DNA from: Aphanizomenon flos-aquae FACHB-1287
Lineage (GTDB): Bacteria; Cyanobacteriota; Cyanobacteriia; Cyanobacteriales; Nostocaceae
Assembly (NCBI RefSeq): GCF_014698755.1
Contig: NZ_JACJTO010000006.1
Location: 1-64,000 of the forward strand
DNA: 64,000 bases
Direction: 5' to 3'
The translations under genes were made by a program, and so were the position numbers. Numbering within the stretch: the stretch's first letter is position 1; each line of letters opens with the position of its first letter. This document shows positions 54,821-62,498 of the stretch, one piece after another. A model generated the notes under the pieces. That model was not told the DNA's origin and ran no database searches. It worked only from the letters and a program-made list of their open reading frames with translations.

Positions 54821-56302
54821 CTAAATGGGATTATTGAGTTTTTCTTCTAGCAATTGATTGGTAAGTTTGGGTTCTGCGCGTTTATTGGTTTTTTTCAGGA
54901 CTTGTCCCACGAAAAAACCTTTGAGGTTAGTGTTACCTTTGCGGTATTTTTCTACTTGTTGAAGATTAGCGGCGATAATTTCATCAATTATGGGTTCAAG
55001 AATGGTACGATCTGCAATTAGTTCTTGACCTGCAAAGGCTTCTTCAGGTGTAATTCCATTTAATAAATCTGTGAGTTTTTCCTTAGCTTGAGCGTTGCTG
55101 ATTTTACCATTTTCAATGCGAGTAATCACATCTGCAAGGTTAACAGCAGTCAGTTTAATTTCGGAGATGGTGAGTTTTTGTTTATTCAAGTAACCAGCGA
55201 TATCTTGAGTAATCCAGTTAGCAGCAGATTTAGGATTTGCACCTTTGGAAATAGCACTTTCAAAATAATCTGCAACTGGTTTATCCTCGGTTAAGACCCG
55301 TGTATCATAAGCTGAAAGTCCCAAATCATTTTCATAATAATGGCGTTTTTGGGCGGGTAGTTGTGGTAATTGATTTAACCATGAATCTAATTCTAATTGA
55401 GTAACTTCAATGGGTGCTAAATCTGGTTCAGGAAAGTAGCGATAATCACTAGAACCTTCTTTGATTCGCATACTACTGGTGCGTTGTGAACCTTCTTCCC
55501 AGAGACGGGTTTCTTGAATAATCTTTTCTCCTGATTCAATAGCGGCTATTTGACGTTCAATTTCATAATCTATCGCTTTTTGAATCGCACTAAAGGAGTT
55601 CATGTTCTTAATTTCTACCTTAGTGCCAAATTGCTCTCGTCCCACGGGACGGACAGAAATATTTACATCACAACGCAGAGAACCTTCTTGCATATTTCCA
55701 TCACTGACACCAAGATAGCGCACAATTCGCCGTAGTTCTTGGGCATATTCGGCGGCTTCTTGTCCTGTTCGTAAATCAGGTTCAGAAACAATTTCTACCA
55801 AGGGGATACCAGCGCGATTATAATCTACGAGAGAATAGGTAGAACCGGAAAGCCTTTCACTACCTGCGTGTACAAGTTTACCTGCATCCTCTTCCATGTG
55901 TAATCGAGTGATACCAATGCGTTTACGACTGGGGTTTCCTGCATCATCGACTAATTCAATTTCTATCCAACCATGTTCGGCTATGGGTAAATCATATTGA
56001 GAAATTTGGTAATTTTTCGGTAAATCAGGATAAAAATATTGTTTGCGATCAAATTTACTATACCGAGCAATTTGACAATTTAACGCTAAACCCGTTTTAA
56101 CGGCGTATTCGAGAACTTTGGCGTTAAGTACGGGTAAAACTCCTGGTAAACCCATACACACTGGGTCAATGTTAGTATTGGGGTCAGCACCAAAGGCTGT
56201 GGAACTATTGGAGAAAATTTTGGTGTTGGTGCTGAGTTGACAGTGTGTTTCTAGGCCTATAATTGCTTCGTATTCAGTTTTTACGGGTGTAGCTGTGGTC
56301 AT
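54821..56302 (-). CDS. gatB: Aspartyl/glutamyl-tRNA amidotransferase subunit B
   Basis: 493 residues. Motifs typical of GatB: IGLETHCQLST, YFYPDLPKNYQISQYD, RLHMEEDAGKL, DYNRAGIPLVEIVSEPD and EIKNMNSF. The C-terminal YqeY-like tail domain is complete (KGFFVGQVLKKTNKRAEPKL). With GatA and GatC it converts Glu-tRNA(Gln) to Gln-tRNA(Gln), needed in cyanobacteria that lack GlnRS. gatA and gatC are not adjacent, as is usual in cyanobacteria. Confidence 0.96.
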   Translation of the reverse strand: MTTATPVKTEYEAIIGLETHCQLSTNTKIFSNSSTAFGADPNTNIDPVCMGLPGVLPVLNAKVLEYAVKTGLALNCQIARYSKFDRKQYFYPDLPKNYQISQYDLPIAEHGWIEIELVDDAGNPSRKRIGITRLHMEEDAGKLVHAGSERLSGSTYSLVDYNRAGIPLVEIVSEPDLRTGQEAAEYAQELRRIVRYLGVSDGNMQEGSLRCDVNISVRPVGREQFGTKVEIKNMNSFSAIQKAIDYEIERQIAAIESGEKIIQETRLWEEGSQRTSSMRIKEGSSDYRYFPEPDLAPIEVTQLELDSWLNQLPQLPAQKRHYYENDLGLSAYDTRVLTEDKPVADYFESAISKGANPKSAANWITQDIAGYLNKQKLTISEIKLTAVNLADVITRIENGKISNAQAKEKLTDLLNGITPEEAFAGQELIADRTILEPIIDEIIAANLQQVEKYRKGNTNLKGFFVGQVLKKTNKRAEPKLTNQLLEEKLNNPI

Positions 56303-56412
56303 ATCCAGATTTACGGTTTTTACTCTTTGGGACTATTTTAGATTAAGGTGCGGGCGATCGCTCTATATCTAAAAGCAAAAGTTGGTTAAACCCGTCTTGG
56401 GGTGAGAAAACT

Positions 56413-56682
56413 CTAAAAATCCTCATCATCAACAAAAAAGTCTCCATCTTCATCTATTCTAGATTGAGATTCTCCCAACTCCCATAAAGGTTGTAAAACT
56501 GCTGTACTCAACAAACCTACAACCACACTAAAAGCTAACATTAAACCAAAAGGAATTTGGATTGATTGAAAAACCAAGAATCGTAAAGATACAGGAGTAG
56601 CATTTTGGACAGAGATAAGAGCGATCGCTGCTACCCAAATGGCTATGATTAATACTATCAAAAAATTTATCAAAATCTTCAT
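56413..56682 (-). CDS. LapA-domain (lipopolysaccharide assembly protein A-like) small membrane protein
   Basis: 89 residues with two hydrophobic helices (ILINFLIVLIIAIWVAAIALI and IPFGLMLAFSVVVGLLSTAVL), separated by VQNATPVSLRFLVFQS, the LapA-domain signature. An acidic C-terminal tail (DEDGDFFVDDEDF) follows. In enterobacteria LapA helps regulate LPS assembly; the role in cyanobacteria is unknown. Confidence 0.8.
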   Translation of the reverse strand: MKILINFLIVLIIAIWVAAIALISVQNATPVSLRFLVFQSIQIPFGLMLAFSVVVGLLSTAVLQPLWELGESQSRIDEDGDFFVDDEDF

Positions 56683-56714
56683 AACTGCAAAAATATAAAT
56701 TTATGACCAATAGT

Positions 56715-56742
56715 GTAGAGACGTTTCATAAAACATCTCTAC
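56715..56742. terminator. GTAGAGACGTTT palindrome after the phosphoglucomutase gene
   Basis: Inverted repeat with arms GTAGAGACGTTT / AAACATCTCTAC (one mismatch) and a 4-base loop. It lies 13 bases downstream of the stop at 56755 (minus strand). Same family as 6448, 7085 and 52714. Confidence 0.5.
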
Positions 56743-56754
56743 GGGAATGTTCAG

Positions 56755-58185
56755 TTAACCCAATTTAGCAATTTCCGCTGCCATGAATTGAGCAATCTGA
56801 CTAAGTTTTTCTGGTGAGTTAGTTTCCATGTACACCCTCACCAAAGGTTCTGTTCCAGAAGGGCGCAGTAACACCCAACTACCCTCTTCTAAATAGAGTT
56901 TGATACCATCTTTCCTACCTACCGCTTTCACCTTGATTCCTGCCACTTCTGAGGGGGGCTTTTGAGTATAACTATCAATCACAGCTATTTTATGAGCTTC
57001 CGTTAGATGTAGATCTAAGCGATTGTTATACAAAGGACCATCAGCTTCGGCTATAGCTTCCTGTACCAACTGACTTAAAGGCTTACCTTCATAAGCAATC
57101 GCCTCAGCCACTAGCATATCTGCTAAAACCCCATCTTTTTCAGGAATATGACCAATGATACTTAAACCACCGGATTCTTCCCCACCAATCAAAACGGCAG
57201 TTTCCCGCATTTTCTCACCAATGTACTTAAAACCCACTGCGGTTTCATAAATTTGCAACCCATACTTAGCAGCAAAATTATCTAATAAATGCGTAGTTGC
57301 CACAGTGCGAACGATTGCCCCATTTTTACCCTTGTTTTTTATTAAATGCCGTGCTAGAACTAACAGCACTGTATTGGGAGTCAAGACATTACCTTGTTCA
57401 TCAACAATACCAAAGCGATCGCTATCACCATCGGTAGCCAAACCCAAATCCGCATGATCAGCCTTCACAGAAGCCACCAACTCAACTAACTGTTCCCCTT
57501 TAGGTTCAGGCATACCACCCCCAAAAAGCACATCTCGCCAGGTGTGGAAACTTTCTAATTGACAACCACAGTGTTGCAAGACTTCATCTAAATAACCACG
57601 TGAGGTAGAATAAAGGGCATCGTACTTAACCTTTAAATTCGCACTTCTAATTTTTTCCACATCCAACAAGGTGTAGATAAAATGCAAATAAGCGGGCTTC
57701 GGATCAAAAGTAGAAATCGAACCAGATGGGTTACTTCCGGGTAACTCATCGGAGGCCGTTTCTATATTAGACACAATAGTATCAGTAATTTCTGGAGTCG
57801 CAGGTCCTGCATAATCAGGAATATATTTAATCCCACAATAAGGCGCGGGATTATGACTAGCAGTAAACATCAAAGCCCCGGCAGAATTGAGAAGACGGGC
57901 ATTATAGGCAATTACTGGGGTGGGACAATCCCGATCAGTAATTTGCACATTCCAGCCCAAATCTGCCAAAACTGCGGCAGAAGTCCGGGCAAACTCGTCA
58001 GCTAAAAATCTAGTATCGTAGGCAATTAGAACAGGCCTGTCCTGACTATAGGCAGTTTCTAAATAACTAGCGATCGCCCTGGTAACTTTCCGCACATTGG
58101 GGAAAGTAAAATCATCAGCAATGATTCCGCGCCATCCATCAGTACCAAACTTGATCTCACCGGATTTGCTAGGGTTACTCGTCAT
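56755..58185 (-). CDS. Phosphoglucomutase/phosphomannomutase family protein
   Basis: 476 residues from the ATG at 58185, which has GGGAGAG before it (a TTG two codons upstream, 58191, is less likely). Alpha-D-phosphohexomutase signatures: active-site Ser in MFTASHNPAPYCG near residue 109, metal loop DGDSDRFG near 250, sugar loop GEESGGLS, and phosphate-binding RPSGTEPLVRVY near the C-terminus. It interconverts hexose 1- and 6-phosphates. It could act as phosphoglucomutase or phosphomannomutase, and sequence alone does not decide. Confidence 0.92.
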   Translation of the reverse strand: MTSNPSKSGEIKFGTDGWRGIIADDFTFPNVRKVTRAIASYLETAYSQDRPVLIAYDTRFLADEFARTSAAVLADLGWNVQITDRDCPTPVIAYNARLLNSAGALMFTASHNPAPYCGIKYIPDYAGPATPEITDTIVSNIETASDELPGSNPSGSISTFDPKPAYLHFIYTLLDVEKIRSANLKVKYDALYSTSRGYLDEVLQHCGCQLESFHTWRDVLFGGGMPEPKGEQLVELVASVKADHADLGLATDGDSDRFGIVDEQGNVLTPNTVLLVLARHLIKNKGKNGAIVRTVATTHLLDNFAAKYGLQIYETAVGFKYIGEKMRETAVLIGGEESGGLSIIGHIPEKDGVLADMLVAEAIAYEGKPLSQLVQEAIAEADGPLYNNRLDLHLTEAHKIAVIDSYTQKPPSEVAGIKVKAVGRKDGIKLYLEEGSWVLLRPSGTEPLVRVYMETNSPEKLSQIAQFMAAEIAKLG

Positions 58186-58299
58186 GGACAATCTCTCCCG
58201 TGTATCATTATTTATTATTAGGAAATATCCCGCAAAGCTGTGGAACAGCCACTAAGCCGCAAGTATCCCCAAGGTAATTTCTCTCACTCTACATGAGCA

Positions 58300-59169
58300 A
58301 TGTCAACCCCCGATAGACCCTTTGTTAGTTACCACCTTTGGTCTTTATTTGCCCCCAGTCGGGGACAGGAGCATTGGCATTGTCAAATGAGAAGGGGATT
58401 TATTAAAGCGCGGCAACATGAACCACAGGTTAAAGCTCTGCTGGCTAAAGCTACCCCACCTCAGCGAATTGGGATTCTTGCCCAAAAAGGTGTATATGAA
58501 TTTCATCATCATCTTCATTGGTTAACTCAGGTTGATGGTGTGGAAAAGGTTGCCCGATTATTGGGATTAAGCACTGCTCATGAGACAGTTAAATATCGGG
58601 TATTGCAAATTTTAAGAAAATATCAAAATGCCCCTTTATTATTAGGTAAAAGGATTCTAGAATTAACTTCAGGTGATGAAGGTTTCCCCAAACCGATTGT
58701 TATTGAAAAACCAAATTATGGCTTTCGTTTATATGCTACTATGGACTGTATATTTATCGAGTCTGATAGCACTTTACATATTTTAGATTTTAAAACTGGT
58801 AAGTCTGCTTTTGACAACAGACAAGCATTAGTTTATTTACTTGCAGCCCGTTATCTTTATCCTGATAAAAGCGCAGTTGCTTCTTTTTATAATTTGGAAA
58901 TTTGTCAAAAATCTGAATTAATTACTATTAGTAATAATGAGTTTACAGATCTGGAATCTCAATTGGCTAATATAGCTCATCAACATCAAGAAGATCTCCA
59001 ACAATATGAAGCTGAAAATAGTAAATTTAGTCGAATATTTCCCCCAAATCCCGGAAACCATTGCCGTTTTTGTGCTTTTAGTTCTATCTGTGAATTTGCT
59101 GACTTAAAACTACCAAAATCCTATTTAATGCCAATTACGAAATCTCATCACACTCCTTCCTCTTCTTAG
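58300..59169 (+). CDS. PD-(D/E)XK nuclease family protein, Cas4/AddB-like with Fe-S cysteines
   Basis: 289 residues. RecB/Cas4-type nuclease motifs: HHHLHWL near residue 70, Asp in LYATMDCIFIE near 148, and LDFKTGKS (Asp then Lys) near 163. One N-terminal Cys (C28) and three C-terminal Cys (C255, C258, C264 in CRFCAFSSIC) match the four-Cys 4Fe-4S pattern of Cas4 and AddB. Family members are 5'-3' exonucleases used in repair or CRISPR spacer capture. No cas gene or array lies in the window, so a stand-alone repair role is more likely. It diverges from the phosphoglucomutase gene. Confidence 0.82.
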   Translation: MSTPDRPFVSYHLWSLFAPSRGQEHWHCQMRRGFIKARQHEPQVKALLAKATPPQRIGILAQKGVYEFHHHLHWLTQVDGVEKVARLLGLSTAHETVKYRVLQILRKYQNAPLLLGKRILELTSGDEGFPKPIVIEKPNYGFRLYATMDCIFIESDSTLHILDFKTGKSAFDNRQALVYLLAARYLYPDKSAVASFYNLEICQKSELITISNNEFTDLESQLANIAHQHQEDLQQYEAENSKFSRIFPPNPGNHCRFCAFSSICEFADLKLPKSYLMPITKSHHTPSSS

Positions 59170-59180
59170 AATCCCAAACT

Positions 59181-59287
59181 TACAGCATTTTCCGCACTAA
59201 TGAGGTACAAGATTGAATCATAAAACTTTTGTGGTGTGAGCATCTTACCTGCTAGATATGTACCTCATAATACCGGGAAGTCCTGTA
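59181..59287 (+). mobile_element. MITE-A copy 2 (107 bp)
   Basis: Left end TACAGCATTTTCC..ATGAGGTACA and right end TGTACCTCAT..GGGAAGTCCTGTA are inverted. The core ATAAAACTTTTGTGGTGTGAGC matches copy 1 at 27345. It sits between the nuclease gene and the RRM gene. The remaining bases to 59440 would be the RRM promoter and leader. Confidence 0.8.
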
Positions 59288-59440
59288 TATCGGAACGGTC
59301 GAGGAGCTTTCCCCTGCTGCAACAAAATGGATTTCCATGCCCAATTAAAAAATAAACCCTAATTACGGGTATTATATACTTAAGGCATTCCTCATGCTTT
59401 ATGGTGTAAAAGTCCACTTGCTAATTTCTGGAGCTATTCA

Positions 59441-59749
59441 ATGTCAATTTACGTCGGTAATTTGTCCTATGATGTTAAAGAAGAAGACCTCAAACAGGCA
59501 TTTTCGGAATATGGAACTGTTAAAAAAGCTCAACTACCTGTTGACCGAGAAACTGGACGCGTCCGGGGTTTCGGTTTTGTAGAAATGAGTTCAGACGCGG
59601 AAGAGGAAGTAGCAATTAAAGCGCTTGATGGTGCTGAATGGATGGGACGCAGTTTAAAAGTTAACAAAGCTAAACCCAGAGAAGACCGTGGTGGTGGTGG
59701 ACGAGGTGGATATGGTGGCGACGGTGGCGGAAATTCTCGTCGTTACTAA
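59441..59749 (+). CDS. RRM RNA-binding protein with glycine-rich tail (cyanobacterial Rbp)
   Basis: 102 residues. One RRM with RNP2 IYVGNL at residues 3-8 and RNP1 RGFGFVEM at about 44-51, then a tail of Gly/Arg repeats (GGGGRGGYGGDGGG). This is the Rbp family of cyanobacteria, often cold-induced. The start has GGAG 8 bases upstream. The leader between MITE-A copy 2 and the start is about 150 bases and could hold a cold-responsive structure, but none was clearly seen. A strong terminator follows. Confidence 0.93.
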   Translation: MSIYVGNLSYDVKEEDLKQAFSEYGTVKKAQLPVDRETGRVRGFGFVEMSSDAEEEVAIKALDGAEWMGRSLKVNKAKPREDRGGGGRGGYGGDGGGNSRRY

Positions 59750-59781
59750 GTTTTAACATCCACAACAACCTATATTGTGAT

Positions 59782-59810
59782 AACAGGACAGATTTTTTGT
59801 CTGTCTTGTT
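59782..59810 (+). terminator. Hairpin terminator after the RRM gene
   Basis: An 11-bp stem, AACAGGACAGA / TCTGTCTTGTT, with one G-U pair and a loop of six T and one G. It begins 33 bases after the stop. The loop and the following TAAAC are T-poor, but the stem is strong. Confidence 0.65.
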
Positions 59811-59861
59811 TAAACACGCTCTTAAATAAGAAAATTGATTAATACTTCAGTAGTACCCATT

Positions 59862-59968
59862 TACAGCACTTCCCGGTTTTATGAGGTACACATATAGCGG
59901 TCAAGAGGCCTCTAAGACAAGAGTTTCATGATGCAACTTTGTATCTTATCAGAGTGGAAAACGCTGTA
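59862..59968 (-). mobile_element. MITE-A copy 3 (107 bp, inverted)
   Basis: Left end TACAGCACTTCCCGGTTTTATGAGGTACA and right end GTATCTTATC..GGAAAACGCTGTA are inverted copies. Reverse-complemented, its core (CATCATGAAACTCTTGT) aligns with copies 1 and 2. It lies in the 305-base gap after the RRM gene; the rest (59969-60054) shows nothing. Confidence 0.75.
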
Positions 59969-60054
59969 TTTTCGATCTTCAGTATCTGTTATAAATTACC
60001 AATTAGTACAAGGGAAAAGGTGTGTACTTCATAAGACTGAAAAATGATATATTT

Positions 60055-61413
60055 TTAACAGAATCTTTTGAAAAATGATAAGTCAATTTCACCAAAATTA
60101 ATACTAAAAGCAATATTCAATTGTTCTAAGGTTTCCACTAACCAGCCAATAGAATTAGTGGTAGAGTTTTCATAGTGATTAAATAAAATCGCTAATTTCT
60201 TCTCTAATAATGGTTTAACTTTATGACAAATCAGGACAATTTTTAATAATAAGCCCATTGTCGGTAATGCTCCTTGATTATTAATCAAATCTAAGAAAAT
60301 AAAGTGCTGTGGTGATGATTTTTGATTAATAACTAAAAAGTTTAATAAATCACAACAAGTTTTCATTAATAATACATCATTAACTTTTTGTTCATTTGCC
60401 TGAGTCGAAATATTTTGTAAGTATTTATATAGTTTTTGATTAAACTGTTTTTTTCCATAAGATTCGTCTACGGAAGAGATCAAATATTTATATAAATCCT
60501 CTTTGAAACTGCCGAAATTTTTAGTTTTTCCACCATAGTTTATAAACTGTTGTGCCAATTCATGATATGTATTACCATGTTCGACTTTACCAAGAAAATG
60601 CTTTAAGGTGGTGTAAAGTTCACTATCGGTTAATAATGTAGGATTATTTACAGGGCGCAAAATTCGATTGACCTCAGTAGTTGATGTGTTTTTTAACAGA
60701 TTAATTCGTCGCACTTTATAAGTTACATATTGTAATAAATCAATTTCAAACTTTTTCTGTACTTTTAACTGAAAATGTTTGAGTGCTTCTTTTTGTTCAG
60801 TAGTGGGGTTGGCGGCCGTTAAATAATGTTGGTATAAATAAGGATAACGGCGAATTAAAATTATCAGTGGTTGCTCATCTTTTCTCTTGGTTACAGCAAC
60901 AGTGTTATTAACGAGGTGAGTAAAACGCTGTAAAATTAAATACTGTTCGCTGTTAACAAATAATTTAACCAATTCCCGTAGACGGCTAATTTCACGGGAA
61001 CGCATATTAATCTTGGTCGCGTACGTGAAATTATTGGGTATACTCTTAAATAAACTTGCTAAATCAGTAATTGCACTATGTAGTAGAGGGTTTATGAGCC
61101 AGTGACTGATGAAAAGATGACAACATTTGTTGAGAAAAAACTTAAAGTTGTCATTTGCGGTTTTAGATAGGATAATTTTGTCTAAAATGGGGAGAATTTC
61201 TGGTTCAGGATAATTTGCTGCTTCAATAAATAATGCGCGAATTCTATCCAATATTTGGTTAGGAGATTCTTTTCCGACTAAATTTAATAAGTGTTGATAA
61301 ATTAGCTGTTCTTCTGGATAACAGTCATGATAATCTAATTTACCGTCGATTATTTTCGGTGAATTTACTGAAAGAAATGTTTTTTCTGAGTTATCACTAG
61401 TTCGATTGCTCAC
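60055..61413 (-). CDS. Unrecognised 452-residue protein
   Basis: No known family was recognised. The protein is predicted helical and cytosolic, with no signal peptide or TM. It is lysine- and asparagine-rich, with several Cys (NKCCHLFISHWL, KTCCDLLNFLVINQ). An N-terminal region has the acidic EEQLIYQHLLNLVG. The middle is basic (VQKKFEIDLLQYVTYKVRR). It is oriented in the same direction as rnc upstream (161 bases). Its base use is like that of the neighbours, so transfer is not suggested. It could be a cyanobacteria-restricted conserved protein. Confidence 0.65.
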   Translation of the reverse strand: MSNRTSDNSEKTFLSVNSPKIIDGKLDYHDCYPEEQLIYQHLLNLVGKESPNQILDRIRALFIEAANYPEPEILPILDKIILSKTANDNFKFFLNKCCHLFISHWLINPLLHSAITDLASLFKSIPNNFTYATKINMRSREISRLRELVKLFVNSEQYLILQRFTHLVNNTVAVTKRKDEQPLIILIRRYPYLYQHYLTAANPTTEQKEALKHFQLKVQKKFEIDLLQYVTYKVRRINLLKNTSTTEVNRILRPVNNPTLLTDSELYTTLKHFLGKVEHGNTYHELAQQFINYGGKTKNFGSFKEDLYKYLISSVDESYGKKQFNQKLYKYLQNISTQANEQKVNDVLLMKTCCDLLNFLVINQKSSPQHFIFLDLINNQGALPTMGLLLKIVLICHKVKPLLEKKLAILFNHYENSTTNSIGWLVETLEQLNIAFSINFGEIDLSFFKRFC

Positions 61414-61574
61414 TTTTAATTACCTACGACTTGGAATAAATGTGATTTTTTATATGTTTTCTTAGGACTTTTGGCCGTAAAAACTAGGCTTTAGTAGTAT
61501 TTTCTAGTTACAAAAATACAATAATGAAGATTATTTTACCACGTTAGAAAGTCAAGCCCTAAGCATTGTTACAA

Positions 61575-62297
61575 TTATTCATCTGTGACTTGAGCGTTAA
61601 TTAGCAAATAAGCCTCCTTTGCAGCGGCTTGTTCTGCGGCTTTAATAGAACGGCCTTTACCTTGTCCTAACATTTTTTCATGTAACCAAACTTCAGCAAA
61701 GAAGCGCTCATGTGTGCGGTGGGGTTGACTGATTTCTAAAACTCGATATTCTGGAAGAACCTTAAATTGTGCTTGAGTCCATTCTTGTAAAGCTGCTTTA
61801 TAATTAAGCATAGCAGGGTCAAGACGGATTTCTGTGGTTAGCTGTTGGAAATGGGGATCTAACCAAGGACGAATCAGGTTAAGATTTTGAGTGCTCAGGT
61901 AAAGCGCTCCTAGAACTGCTTCAAAAGAATCTGCTAATCGTGATTCTTGGCCGATATGGTCAGCAGTAGCACTACCAGCCACCAATAAATATAATTCTAA
62001 ACCATATTCTCTTGCTAATTGGGCGAGAATGCGATCGCTCACTAAAACGGAACGAATAGCGGCAAAATCACCAACGGAGCAATCAGGGTAATGTTCCCAT
62101 AATACCACAGCCGCCACGAGACGTACCACCGCATCGCCGACAAATTCTAGTTGTTCATAATTGGCGGTATCGGAGACGGTAGGATGAGTTAGAGCCAAGT
62201 CCAATAATTGCCACTTTATTGGTGAATTTAGTGACAAACCAAACTTTTGGACTAAACTTTCAAGCTGCCGTTGTCTTCGGGGATAAACGCTGGACAT
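61575..62297 (-). CDS. rnc: Ribonuclease III
   Basis: 240 residues. The RNase III domain (about 8-150) holds the signature YEQLEFVGDAVVRLVAA and a second acidic site DSFEAVLGALYLS. The C-terminal dsRNA-binding domain (about 165-235) ends in KGRSIKAAEQAAAKEAY. It cuts structured RNA in rRNA maturation and regulation. Cyanobacteria often have two full-length rnc genes plus a mini-III; which one this is cannot be told. FVGD instead of the common FLGD is a conservative change. Confidence 0.93.
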   Translation of the reverse strand: MSSVYPRRQRQLESLVQKFGLSLNSPIKWQLLDLALTHPTVSDTANYEQLEFVGDAVVRLVAAVVLWEHYPDCSVGDFAAIRSVLVSDRILAQLAREYGLELYLLVAGSATADHIGQESRLADSFEAVLGALYLSTQNLNLIRPWLDPHFQQLTTEIRLDPAMLNYKAALQEWTQAQFKVLPEYRVLEISQPHRTHERFFAEVWLHEKMLGQGKGRSIKAAEQAAAKEAYLLINAQVTDE

Positions 62298-62498
62298 TAG
62301 GTAAGTGTGGAAAAAAGGGCTAATGACTCTTAACTTAGCATTAAATTATGGAGTATAAGTACAAGTTGTTTTTTGTGGAAAAATTTTCTGTCTGCATATT
62401 CTCAGAATTGCAACTAGCTGCGGAATGTGGAATTGAGGTAATACAGCATACCATAAATTTATGGTAGAAGTTTACTTTATATTAATTTTATTTAACAA

